Shown here piece by piece: positions 1 through 5,976 of a stretch of 9,655 nucleotides of DNA. The notes beneath the pieces are model-generated. The model searched no databases. It worked only from the letters and a program-made list of their open reading frames with translations, and had not been told where the DNA came from. The position numbers were made by a program, and so were the translations under genes. This DNA is from Actinomycetes bacterium (GTDB taxonomy: Bacteria; Actinomycetota; Acidimicrobiia; Acidimicrobiales; RAAP-2), in contig JAJZFO010000313.1 of the NCBI GenBank assembly GCA_021805305.1, forward strand, positions 1 to 9,655, given 5' to 3'. How positions within the stretch are numbered: the first letter of the stretch is position 1; each line of letters starts with the position of its first letter.

Positions 1-550
1 GGTTGGGACTCACGACGTCCGCGCCCGCTCGCACGGCCTCCTCGAGCGCCGGGCCCGCCGAATCCACCACGCAGCGCCGGTCGAGGTCGTGGGCCAATCG
101 CACCACGCGCGCGTAGGAGTCGTGGGGGGAACCGGGGGGGAGGCTCCCCGAGCACACGATGGTGCGGTGCACGTTCGACAGGGTCCGCACCTCGCCGAGC
201 AGCCGGTCCCAGTCCGCGGCGTCGACCGCGACACCGGGTTCGTTGAGGACCGTGACCCGCGCCGAGTCCTCCAAGATGATGGTGGCGCCGCGCGCGTGAC
301 CCGGTACGCGAGGTCCGCGCAGGTCCGCGCCCTCGTCGCGGGCCAGGGCGTTGAGTTGCGTCTCGTCGTGCGTGGGCACGAAGGTCACGACGGTGGCGTC
401 GTCGTCGAGGACCCGCGCGATCCGCGCCACGTTGACGCCCTTGCCCCCCAGACTCACCACGCCGGCCCGGGGTCGCTGCACGTGACCCGGCATCAACTCG
501 TCCATCTCGATCGTGTGATCGACGCAGATGTTGGGATTGACGATCAGCAC
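1..550 (-). CDS. PfkB-family sugar (phosphate) kinase, 1-phosphofructokinase/tagatose-6-P kinase type, 3' end cut by window
   Basis: I read this frame by hand: 183 codons are open from a GTG at 550 to the left edge with no stop, so the C-terminal half (including the expected catalytic GAGD region) lies outside. What is visible: an N-terminal strand with NPNICVDHT, where FruK/LacC enzymes have NPAIDRT; the substrate-binding GGKGVNVAR at residues 35-43; LNEPG at 102-106, typical of the hexose-phosphate branch; GSLPPG at 135-140; and VVSPN at 179-183, where FruK-like enzymes have a KPN motif. The family transfers phosphate from ATP to fructose-1-P, tagatose-6-P or similar in the cytosol. The start lies one base after the TGA of the upstream kinase, and GGCGGGAG inside that gene's end serves as ribosome site, so translation is probably coupled. 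The PfkB family is certain. The exact substrate is not; free ketohexose or a ketohexose monophosphate are both possible. Confidence 0.88.
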   Translation of the reverse strand, partial: MLIVNPNICVDHTIEMDELMPGHVQRPRAGVVSLGGKGVNVARIARVLDDDATVVTFVPTHDETQLNALARDEGADLRGPRVPGHARGATIILEDSARVTVLNEPGVAVDAADWDRLLGEVRTLSNVHRTIVCSGSLPPGSPHDSYARVVRLAHDLDRRCVVDSAGPALEEAVRAGADVVSPN

Positions 551-551
551 G

Positions 552-1145
552 TCAGACTCCCGCCGCGCGCACGGGGGGACGACCCCCGTGTAGTTCGTCG
601 AGCAGTCGGTCGACCTCGCGGTCGAGGTCCGCCGCTCCGTCGACCACGTGGTGCTCGACCACCGGCGCCGGCGAGGACAGGTCCGCTCCGGATTCAATCT
701 TCAATCGGTCACGGGGCTCGCCGCGACGCACGAGTCGTTCGCGCAACAAGGCGGGGGGGCACTGCACGTAGAGGAGTTCGGTGTTGACCGGTGCCGACGA
801 GGGGCCCGCCGACGACCACCGGGCCACCATGCGCTGCCACGCCGGGGGCGAAGAAATCTCGCGGCTGAAGGGCGCGGCGATCACGACGTCACGTCCGAGG
901 ACGATGTTCGCCGTCGCCGCCGCCAAGAGCGAGTCGTAGCGTGCCGGGCGCAGGGTGCGGCCGAGTTCCTGATCCAGCGCGTACTCGGGCTGATCGAGGA
1001 GGACCAGGCACTGCTGCACCAGCGGAGCGGTGATCTGGTCCAGGTCGAAGAGGCACGAGGAGGACCGCAACGCCAACCGAGTCGCGAAAGTGGTCTTGCC
1101 GCTCGCCGCGGGACCCGCCACGATCACGACGTTCGGGGGGAACAT
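552..1145 (-). CDS. Small P-loop (AAA_33/gluconate-kinase-like) kinase of unknown substrate
   Basis: A 197-residue protein with a Walker A loop GPAASGKTT at residues 11-19. An acidic FDLD at 33-36 sits where such kinases place the residue that contacts the acceptor or magnesium. An arginine-rich lid, RERLVRRGEPRDR, lies near 135-147. Size and layout match the small-molecule kinase branch of P-loop NTPases (gluconate kinase, shikimate kinase, Zeta/AAA_33 proteins) rather than a motor ATPase. I chose the ATG at 1145 because the P-loop then starts 10 residues in, as usual. The frame stays open to a GTG at 1223, but that start would sit against the hairpin and has no Shine-Dalgarno. The ribosome site for 1145 is weak too (GGGAAG about 13 nt upstream, GAG closer). 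It lies between the sugar-binding protein gene and the PfkB gene and is 1 nt from the latter, so a sugar-phosphorylating role is likely but inferred. I do not recognise a named enzyme. Confidence 0.8.
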   Translation of the reverse strand: MFPPNVVIVAGPAASGKTTFATRLALRSSSCLFDLDQITAPLVQQCLVLLDQPEYALDQELGRTLRPARYDSLLAAATANIVLGRDVVIAAPFSREISSPPAWQRMVARWSSAGPSSAPVNTELLYVQCPPALLRERLVRRGEPRDRLKIESGADLSSPAPVVEHHVVDGAADLDREVDRLLDELHGGRPPVRAAGV

Positions 1146-1236
1146 TGTTCTCAACTCGCTTCCCGGCTCTTCTTTCAAATTCTCGTGAATGACTTCGTGA
1201 ACCCCGGGGCGCCGCACGGCCACCGGGTGAGAGTGA

Positions 1237-1277
1237 AGGGTCCTTCCCCCGCCGTTGGGAAACGGGGGAAGGACCCT
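1237..1277 (-). terminator. 15-bp hairpin after the binding-protein gene (partial terminator or mRNA stabiliser)
   Basis: Bases 1237-1251 pair perfectly with 1263-1277 (core GGTCCTTCCCCCG against CGGGGGAAGGACC), leaving an 11-nt loop. The stem begins 11 nt after the stop of the binding-protein gene on the minus strand. There is no U-run after it on either strand (minus continues TCACTCTCACC), so a classical intrinsic terminator is doubtful. Hairpins in this position in sugar ABC operons commonly give excess binding protein over the downstream genes by partial termination or by protecting the upstream mRNA end. That role here is inference. Confidence 0.75.
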
Positions 1278-1288
1278 CCTCGCTACGA

Positions 1289-2323
1289 CTACTTCGACAA
1301 CGTCGACTGGTAGAAGTACTTCGTGATCGCGGGCGAGTGCGAGTTAGCAGTCGTCGCGATCACGTTGGGCACCAAGGTCGACTTGGGGACCAACGACTTG
1401 TGACCGGTCAAGATGTCGTAGGCGTACTGCACCGCGTCCGCACCTTCGACCGCGGGCTGTTGCATCACGAGGACGTTGATCACGCCCTGCTGGAGCAACT
1501 TCACCGTCGCGGGCTCGGGGTCGTAGGCGGCCACGAAAATCTTGCCCGCCTTACCGGCGTTCTTGATAGCCGTACCGGCGCCCTGAGCACCGTAGAGGTT
1601 GGTGCCGAAGATACCGACCAATTTCGGGTACTTCAAGACGATGTTCTTCGTCTGGGTCTCGGCCAACGTCGGGCTGTCGTTGTTGTACTGGACCGTCGCC
1701 ACCGACATGTTCTTGTAGGTCTTGATCTGGGCCAAGAATCCGGCCTGACGCGCGTCGGTGGTCGAGACGCCGGCCACCGTGTTGTCCACGGCCACCTGTC
1801 CCTTGTAACCCGCCAGCTTCGCGATCGTCTCGGCCGCCAACTGACCACCCTGGAAGTTGTTCGAGGTGATCCGTCCGGCGAGGATCGAGGTGTCGGTCAA
1901 GGTGGTGTCCACGGTGATGACCGGGATGCCCGCCTTGATGAACTGCTCGATCGGCGCCTTCAACGCCACCACGTCAGTCGGCGCGATGAGTAGCGCGTTG
2001 GGGTGCTCGGCCAGGACCGTCTTGACCACGGGAATCTGCAGCGTGGTACTCCACGTCGAGGCGCCCTGCCAGATCAGCTTCACCCCGAGCTTCTTCGCTT
2101 CCGCGGAAGCTCCGTTGCCCATCGTGATGTAGAACGGGTCGGTCGTCAAACCGGGAATCAGCGCGATGGTGAACTTCGACGCCGCGTGCGGCGTCGCCGA
2201 CGCACCCGACGGTGAAGCCGCGACGACGCTGGCGAGCGAGCCCGCCGCCATCAATCCGGCCACCGATAGCAAACTCACGGTTCGGCGCGAAATGTTTTTC
2301 GCCGCACCATTTCTCTTATTCAT
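1289..2323 (-). CDS. Sugar ABC transporter substrate-binding protein (Peripla_BP_4/RbsB type)
   Basis: A 344-residue exported binding protein that captures the sugar outside the membrane for the permease and ATPase encoded just upstream. The start at 2323 is chosen because GGAGGG stands 5-6 nt before it; the frame is open further to 2374, but that start has no such site. Residues 1-43 form a signal peptide: basic NKRNGAAK, then SRRTVSLL at 12-19 (twin-arginine-like), a hydrophobic stretch and an ASA cleavage site at 41-43. There is no cysteine anywhere in the protein, hence no lipobox. The mature protein opens with FTIALIPGLTTDPFYITMG, the usual beginning of type-1 pentose/hexose binding proteins, followed by an AKKLGV segment. 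Length is a little over RbsB (about 300) because of the long leader. A sugar or polyol ligand is likely; which one cannot be read. Confidence 0.93.
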   Translation of the reverse strand: MNKRNGAAKNISRRTVSLLSVAGLMAAGSLASVVAASPSGASATPHAASKFTIALIPGLTTDPFYITMGNGASAEAKKLGVKLIWQGASTWSTTLQIPVVKTVLAEHPNALLIAPTDVVALKAPIEQFIKAGIPVITVDTTLTDTSILAGRITSNNFQGGQLAAETIAKLAGYKGQVAVDNTVAGVSTTDARQAGFLAQIKTYKNMSVATVQYNNDSPTLAETQTKNIVLKYPKLVGIFGTNLYGAQGAGTAIKNAGKAGKIFVAAYDPEPATVKLLQQGVINVLVMQQPAVEGADAVQYAYDILTGHKSLVPKSTLVPNVIATTANSHSPAITKYFYQSTLSK

Positions 2324-2407
2324 ATTTCCCTCCATTGCTGTGACTTCCCCCTTGTGTGAGGACTGCTCGGCCATTGCCGCGCTCCGTTGCCCTAAGCGGC
2401 CACCGCA

Positions 2408-3460
2408 CTAGTCGGTACCCGCCCTGACCCGAATTCGGTCAATTGCGACTGCTGTGACGATGATGGCGCCGATGGCCACCTGCTGCCAGAAGGGGGCCAC
2501 GTTGGCGAGGACCAGGCCGGTCTCGAGGACCGCGATGATGGAGGTCCCGATGAACGTCCCGAGAATGGTGCCGCGGCCGCCGAAGATGCTCGCCCCGCCG
2601 ATGATCACCGAGGCGATGGCGTAGAGGTTGTCGTTCGCCGTGCCGGTCGTCGCGTTCGCCGACGACAGGTTGGCGGTCACCATGAGCGCCGCCACGCCCG
2701 AGAGAAAACCCGAAATCACGTAGACCCTGATCAAGTGGCGGTCTACGTGGATACCCGCGCGCCGCGCGGCGATCTCGTTCGAGCCAATCGAATAGGTCCG
2801 CATGCCGAATCGCGTGCGCGACAGAACAAACGACGCCACCACCGCCACCAGCAGTGCGACGACCACCGGGTAGTTCAGCCATCCCCCAAAGAACGTGTCC
2901 GCCCCCAAGGACCCCATGAAATTCGTGAGGTTGGTCACTTCGCCCCCGTTGTTCAACAGGTCCGTACCGCCCATGATCGCGGTCATCGTGCCCAAGGTGA
3001 CGATGAAGGGCGGGATCTTCATCTTGGTGATGATGAGCCCGTTCACCAGCCCGATCGCCGTCCCGGCCGCGAGCATCATGACGATGCCCAGGATCGTCGC
3101 CAATCCCTGGCTACCACCGTGGGCCAGCATGTTGGACATCACGAGGGCGCCGGCCATTCCCGAGAACCCCATCGTGGCGCCCACCGCCAAGTCGATCCCG
3201 CCGGTCAAGATGACGAAGGTCTCACCCACCGCCAGGATGAGGTACTCCACGGCGTACCCCGAGGTGGAATTCCAGGCCGCCTGCGTGTACATCGTCGAGG
3301 AGATCGTGCCGAAGAGCACGATGAGCACGATGAGCACGCCGAGGGTCCAGAACTGTCCGACGCGTCCGAGCAGCGCTTGGAACCAGGGGGTCGGGGCGTC
3401 CTCGTCGCGGGCCACGCCCACGCCCGCGTCCGTCTTCTTCTTCAGTAGGTCCAGGGCCAT
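2408..3460 (-). CDS. Sugar ABC transporter permease (RbsC/FrcC type, BPD_transp_2)
   Basis: A 350-residue integral membrane protein forming the sugar channel, probably as a homodimer. After a polar N-terminus (1-35) it has a series of hydrophobic helices. The family hallmarks are in order: LTGGIDLAVGA at 85-95, GLVNGLIITKMKIPPFIVTLGT at 137-158, the cytoplasmic coupling segment EIAARRAGIHVDR at 229-241 that contacts the ATPase, and IIGGASIFGGRGTILGT at 286-302. Length matches RbsC/XylH/FrcC (320-400). The ATG lies 3 nt after the ATPase stop, with GGAG overlapping the end of that gene, so the two are translationally coupled. An 84-nt gap follows before the binding-protein start. That gap contains a weak GCCGC/GCGGC inverted repeat and the binding-protein ribosome site, and no clear promoter. 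Confidence 0.95.
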   Translation of the reverse strand: MALDLLKKKTDAGVGVARDEDAPTPWFQALLGRVGQFWTLGVLIVLIVLFGTISSTMYTQAAWNSTSGYAVEYLILAVGETFVILTGGIDLAVGATMGFSGMAGALVMSNMLAHGGSQGLATILGIVMMLAAGTAIGLVNGLIITKMKIPPFIVTLGTMTAIMGGTDLLNNGGEVTNLTNFMGSLGADTFFGGWLNYPVVVALLVAVVASFVLSRTRFGMRTYSIGSNEIAARRAGIHVDRHLIRVYVISGFLSGVAALMVTANLSSANATTGTANDNLYAIASVIIGGASIFGGRGTILGTFIGTSIIAVLETGLVLANVAPFWQQVAIGAIIVTAVAIDRIRVRAGTD

Positions 3461-3463
3461 GAC

Positions 3464-4228
3464 TTACTCCGCAACTTTCGACGCCGATGAACCGGTGATG
3501 TAACTGACGATCTGATCGATCGAGGTGTCGCGCGGGCGTAGTTCGGCCACGATGCGACCGCGGAACAGGACGACGATGCGGTCACACACCTCGTAGACCT
3601 GGGGCAGGTTGTGACTGATCAACACCACCGGCACCCCGTGCGAGGCCACCGAGCGAATCAATTCGGCGACGCGAGCCTGCTGCTCGACACCCAGGGCCGC
3701 CGTCGGCTCGTCCATCAACACGACGCGCGAGCCCCACGCGACGGCGCGACCAACGGCCACCGCTTGACGCTGACCCCCCGAGAGCCGCCCCACGCGCTGA
3801 CCCACCGACGCGATGCGGATCTGGGTGCGCTCCAAGTCCTGGACCGACCGCTCGATCATCGCCTTGCGGTCGAGCCAACCGATCCACTTGAACAGACCGC
3901 CCTTCACGATCTCTCGGCCGAGGAATAGGTTCGCCCAAATCGTCAAATCGGGCGCCAGGGCGAGGTCCTGATACACGGTCTCGATGCCCGCGTCGCGCGC
4001 CTCGGTCGGTGTTTTGAATTGCGCTTCCTTACCGTCCACGAGGATCGAACCGGTGGTCGGGTGCAGCGCACCCGCGATGATGTTGATCAGTGTGGACTTG
4101 CCGGCCCCGTTATCGCCGACCAGGCCGACCACCTCTCCGGGGTAGACGTTGAAGTCCACCTCGTGCAGGGCGTGGACGCTCCCCCACCGCTTTGAGATGC
4201 CCTTGGCCTGGATGATGGGCGCACTCAT
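3464..4228 (-). CDS. Sugar ABC transporter ATP-binding protein, single-domain (FrcA-like)
   Basis: A 254-residue cytosolic ATPase that powers the sugar importer. Walker A GDNGAGKST at residues 38-46, Q-loop glutamine at 87 (VYQDLAL), signature LSGGQRQ at 149-155, Walker B VVLMDEP at 169-175 and switch histidine in ISHN at 206 are all intact. RbsA and XylG carry two such domains (about 500 residues); this one has a single domain and so resembles FrcA of the fructose-type Frc system, and would act as a homodimer. I chose the ATG at 4228 because the family normally begins about 10 residues before the GISKRWG strand. A GTG at 4261, preceded by GGGGGGCGGTA, would add 11 residues and is possible. 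It is the first gene of the leftward operon; the likely promoter is about 130 nt upstream in the AT-rich island. Confidence 0.95.
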   Translation of the reverse strand: MSAPIIQAKGISKRWGSVHALHEVDFNVYPGEVVGLVGDNGAGKSTLINIIAGALHPTTGSILVDGKEAQFKTPTEARDAGIETVYQDLALAPDLTIWANLFLGREIVKGGLFKWIGWLDRKAMIERSVQDLERTQIRIASVGQRVGRLSGGQRQAVAVGRAVAWGSRVVLMDEPTAALGVEQQARVAELIRSVASHGVPVVLISHNLPQVYEVCDRIVVLFRGRIVAELRPRDTSIDQIVSYITGSSASKVAE

Positions 4229-4356
4229 CGGTGCGCCCCCCACTGACTCCGTTACCGTCACTACCGCCCCCCATCAACGACCGTGGTGCTCGAGGGCCAC
4301 CGACTTCGTGCGCTCTCTCCGCAGCACCCACCCCACCGCGAATCAACAGTTGCCAC

Positions 4357-4384
4357 AATAAACAAATTTTGACATGGTTGTCAA
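4357..4384 (-). promoter_or_regulatory. Candidate promoter of the transport/kinase operon
   Basis: On the minus strand a perfect TTGACA (4384-4379) is followed after 16 nt by TTTATT (4362-4357), which matches TATAAT at four of six positions. It points at the ATPase gene with a leader of about 120 nt. The -35 box is one arm of the inverted repeat at 4369-4384, so a repressor there would block RNA polymerase. Confidence 0.5.
4369..4384. promoter_or_regulatory. Inverted repeat TTGACA-N4-TGTCAA, candidate operator
   Basis: TTGACA (4369-4374) and TGTCAA (4379-4384) are perfect reverse complements with TGGT between. The right arm read on the minus strand is the -35 box of the leftward promoter candidate. 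It may be a repressor site or simply two opposed -35 boxes; the plus-strand arm has no good -10 partner at normal spacing. Confidence 0.4.
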
Positions 4385-4390
4385 TTACAA

Positions 4391-4418
4391 TTGTGAAAAC
4401 TTTTCGAAACTCTATTAT
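4391..4418 (+). promoter_or_regulatory. Weak candidate rightward promoter
   Basis: TTGTGA (4391-4396), four of six to the -35 consensus, then 16 nt, then TATTAT (4413-4418), five of six to the -10 consensus. It would start rightward transcripts about 530 nt before the zinc dehydrogenase, giving an unusually long leader. The spacer contains the 8-bp palindrome TTTCGAAA (4402-4409). Confidence 0.3.
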
Positions 4419-4443
4419 ACAAGTTAATCAGGTAATATCCGAA
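4414..4443 (-). promoter_or_regulatory. Second weak leftward promoter candidate
   Basis: A perfect TATAAT on the minus strand (4419-4414) with TTCGGA (4443-4438) 18 nt upstream, a poor -35. It overlaps the rightward -10 candidate, so the two would compete. Confidence 0.3.
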
Positions 4444-4459
4444 ATTTACATAATGACAT

Positions 4460-4473
4460 CGATAGAACTATCG
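4460..4473. promoter_or_regulatory. Inverted repeat CGATAG-AA-CTATCG, candidate operator
   Basis: Two perfect 6-bp arms with 2 nt between, at the right edge of the AT-rich island, about 40 nt upstream of the minus-strand TATAAT candidate. Size and symmetry suit a dimeric repressor or activator site. No regulator that could be matched to it lies in the window. Confidence 0.4.
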
Positions 4474-4502
4474 TTTTCTCGGTCTCGGCACCTTTACCCC
4501 CC

Positions 4503-4523
4503 TCGTCACCCATTTCGTCACCC
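4503..4523. repeat. 9-bp direct repeat with 12-bp period (TCGTCACCC twice)
   Basis: TCGTCACCC at 4503-4511 recurs at 4515-4523. A period near one helical turn would put two half-sites on the same DNA face. Its role is unknown and it may be chance. Confidence 0.4.
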
Positions 4524-4543
4524 GCCGTCAGATGGGCAGCACA

Positions 4544-4558
4544 AAGGGCGACGCCCTT
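4544..4558. other. Short tight hairpin (AAGGGC-GAC-GCCCTT)
   Basis: Perfect 6-bp stem with a 3-nt loop. On the minus strand it is followed by TGTGC, so no real U-run. It lies in the long GC-rich part of the divergent region, where a leader RNA would run if the AT-rich island drives rightward transcription. Confidence 0.35.
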
Positions 4559-4704
4559 CGTCGACGTGGGCGCGGTAGCGCCGGGAGTCTCGCGAGCGGC
4601 TGCTCGAAACCGTCCCCTGACGTCGTGATGATCGCGCGGCGGAGATCGCCGGCACCCCCCACTCGGGTCGAGGGTGGTCCGTTCGAGACGACCCCCTCAC
4701 TGGC

Positions 4705-4734
4705 GAGCCCCGGGCGGAGTGCCCGGGCGCGCTC
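4705..4734. other. GC-rich hairpin in the divergent region
   Basis: CCCGGGC (4709-4715) pairs perfectly with GCCCGGG (4721-4727) across a 5-nt GGAGT loop. The flanking GAGC (4705-4708) can pair with GCTC (4731-4734) over a 3-nt bulge. The loop is Shine-Dalgarno-like, but no start codon follows in useful position. No U-run, so not an obvious terminator. Confidence 0.4.
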
Positions 4735-4846
4735 CGACGCCGGTAACGGTGACGCGCGCGGCGGGTGTCGAATCACTCGGGCCCGAGGAGTTGCGGCGCG
4801 GCCACGTACGCCCCCCTTTCGACGACGGCTCCCCCTTCGACTAACC

Positions 4847-4858
4847 CCGAACGTTCGG
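4847..4858. promoter_or_regulatory. Perfect 12-bp palindrome CCGAACGTTCGG, candidate LacI-family operator
   Basis: A perfect CG-centred palindrome with core AACGTT, which is the usual centre of LacI/GalR/PurR-family sites. It lies 95 nt before the start of the zinc dehydrogenase. Nearby -10-like TAGGTT (4882-4887) and -35-like TTGGCA (4886-4891) are too weak to call a promoter. It suggests sugar-responsive control of the dehydrogenase operon by a LacI-type protein encoded elsewhere. Confidence 0.5.
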
Positions 4859-4937
4859 CGGCGGCGAGCGAGCGACCGCAGTAGGTTGGCACTGGTCATC
4901 GCGCGCGACGGGTACCCGAACGCGAACACCGCGAGAG

Positions 4938-4944
4938 AAGGAGG
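4938..4944 (+). promoter_or_regulatory. Strong ribosome binding site of the zinc dehydrogenase
   Basis: AAGGAGG, a full match to the anti-Shine-Dalgarno, ends 9 nt before the ATG at 4954 and fixes that start. Confidence 0.8.
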
Positions 4945-4953
4945 ACCCCCACC

Positions 4954-5976
4954 ATGAAGGCTGTCACCGCCACCAGTGACGGAGTGTTGATCAGTGACGT
5001 CGACGAGCCGACACTGACCGCGGGCGAGGCGCTCGTGGAGATGACGGTCACCGGGGTGTGCGGCTCCGACACCCACGCCGCCGCCGGTGAACATCCCTTC
5101 GTGGCGTTGCCGTACCGGCCCGGACACGAAGTGGTGGGAGTGGTACGCGCGGTCGCCGGCGACGTCGCGACCGTCGCGGTCGGGGACCGCGTCACGGTGG
5201 AACCGACCCTTCCGTGCTGGCACTGCAAGATGTGTCGCACCGGTCGTTCCAACATCTGTGAGAATCTGCGATTCTTCGGCTGCGGTTACGAGCAGGGCGG
5301 CATGAGCGAGCGATTCACGGTCCCCGCCCACCGCCTCCACGTGCTGCCCGACGACGTGAGCGATCTCCAGGGAATTCTCATCGAACCACTCTCGACGCCG
5401 GTGCACGCGGTGCGCCAGGCCGGCGGCGTGACCGGCAAGGCCGTCGTCATTTTGGGTTCGGGCACCATTGGACTCCTCATGCTGCGAGCGGTGCAGCACG
5501 ACGGCGCGCGACGCATCGTGATGACCGACCCGCGCGCGGACAAGCGCGAACGGGCGCTTCGCCTCGGCGCCGACGTCGTCGTGGACTCCCTGCGCCCGGA
5601 CGCGGTGCAGGTCATTCGCGCCGAACTCGGCGAGAGCGCCGACGTCGTGTTCGACTGCGTATCGATCCAGAGCACGATGGACCAATCCCTGGCACTCGCC
5701 TACAAGGGTGGCGTCGTGGTGGTGGTGGGGGTGCCGGTCCGGCCCGTGAGCGTTTCCTTGCCCCACCTCCAAGACCTGCAGGTGCGCGTGCAAGGAAGCG
5801 CGACCTACATGCCCGAGGATTACGCGACGGCCATCGAGATGATTGCCAGTGGCCTGGTCACCCCCGAGGACTTCATCACCGCGGTCTACCCTCTCGAACG
5901 CGTCGCCGACGCCTTCGCGGCGTCGGCCTCGGGCGCCCAGGTCAAGGTCGTCGTGACCTCGGAGCCGCGACCGTGA
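4954..5976 (+). CDS. Zinc-dependent medium-chain alcohol/polyol dehydrogenase (sorbitol/threonine DH-like)
   Basis: A 340-residue cytosolic oxidoreductase that should oxidise a secondary alcohol of a polyol or sugar to a ketone with NAD(P)+. The GroES-like domain carries catalytic-zinc ligands C36 (GVCGSD), H58-E59 (PGHEV) and E144 (LIEPLS). The structural-zinc site has all four cysteines at 88, 91, 94 and 102. The Rossmann domain has LGSGTIG at 167-173 and an acidic D192 at the end of the second strand (MTDPRADKRERA), which favours NAD+ over NADP+. Length is normal for L-iditol/sorbitol, galactitol or threonine dehydrogenases. The strong AAGGAGG upstream fixes the start. The stop overlaps the next dehydrogenase by 4 nt. 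Context with a mannitol-type dehydrogenase and a sugar importer points to polyol catabolism; the substrate is not determined. Confidence 0.94.
   Translation: MKAVTATSDGVLISDVDEPTLTAGEALVEMTVTGVCGSDTHAAAGEHPFVALPYRPGHEVVGVVRAVAGDVATVAVGDRVTVEPTLPCWHCKMCRTGRSNICENLRFFGCGYEQGGMSERFTVPAHRLHVLPDDVSDLQGILIEPLSTPVHAVRQAGGVTGKAVVILGSGTIGLLMLRAVQHDGARRIVMTDPRADKRERALRLGADVVVDSLRPDAVQVIRAELGESADVVFDCVSIQSTMDQSLALAYKGGVVVVVGVPVRPVSVSLPHLQDLQVRVQGSATYMPEDYATAIEMIASGLVTPEDFITAVYPLERVADAFAASASGAQVKVVVTSEPRP

Larger units (their letters stand above)
4229..4953. other. Divergent intergenic region, 725 nt, no credible gene
   Basis: The stretch between the two divergent gene sets. Open frames here (for example one of 141 codons starting at 4532) read as arginine- and proline-rich low-complexity peptides with no ribosome site, as expected by chance in GC-rich DNA. 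Bases 4345-4480 are sharply AT-rich and hold the promoter-like boxes and inverted repeats listed separately. Bases 4481-4953 return to high GC and hold a direct repeat, two hairpins and a CG-centred palindrome. No known riboswitch consensus was recognised by eye. Confidence 0.75.

Noticed and set aside
10..234. 74-codon minus-strand frame starting with an ATG
   Set aside because: It lies out of frame inside the PfkB gene, whose own frame carries GSLPPG and stays open to the edge; this peptide is arginine-rich low complexity.
10..234. Apparent frameshift in the PfkB gene around 121-150
   Set aside because: My first reading dropped cytosines from the C-rich run. Counting again (seven Gs at 134-140 and six at 124-129 on the plus strand) gives an intact frame through LPPGSPHDSYARVV.
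2324..2374. Longer binding-protein start at 2374
   Set aside because: It would put 17 polar residues before the signal peptide; GGAGGG directly before 2323 decides for the shorter form.
4532..4957. 141-codon plus-strand frame before the zinc dehydrogenase
   Set aside because: Low-complexity R/P/S-rich peptide, no Shine-Dalgarno, and it overlaps the ribosome site and start of the real gene.
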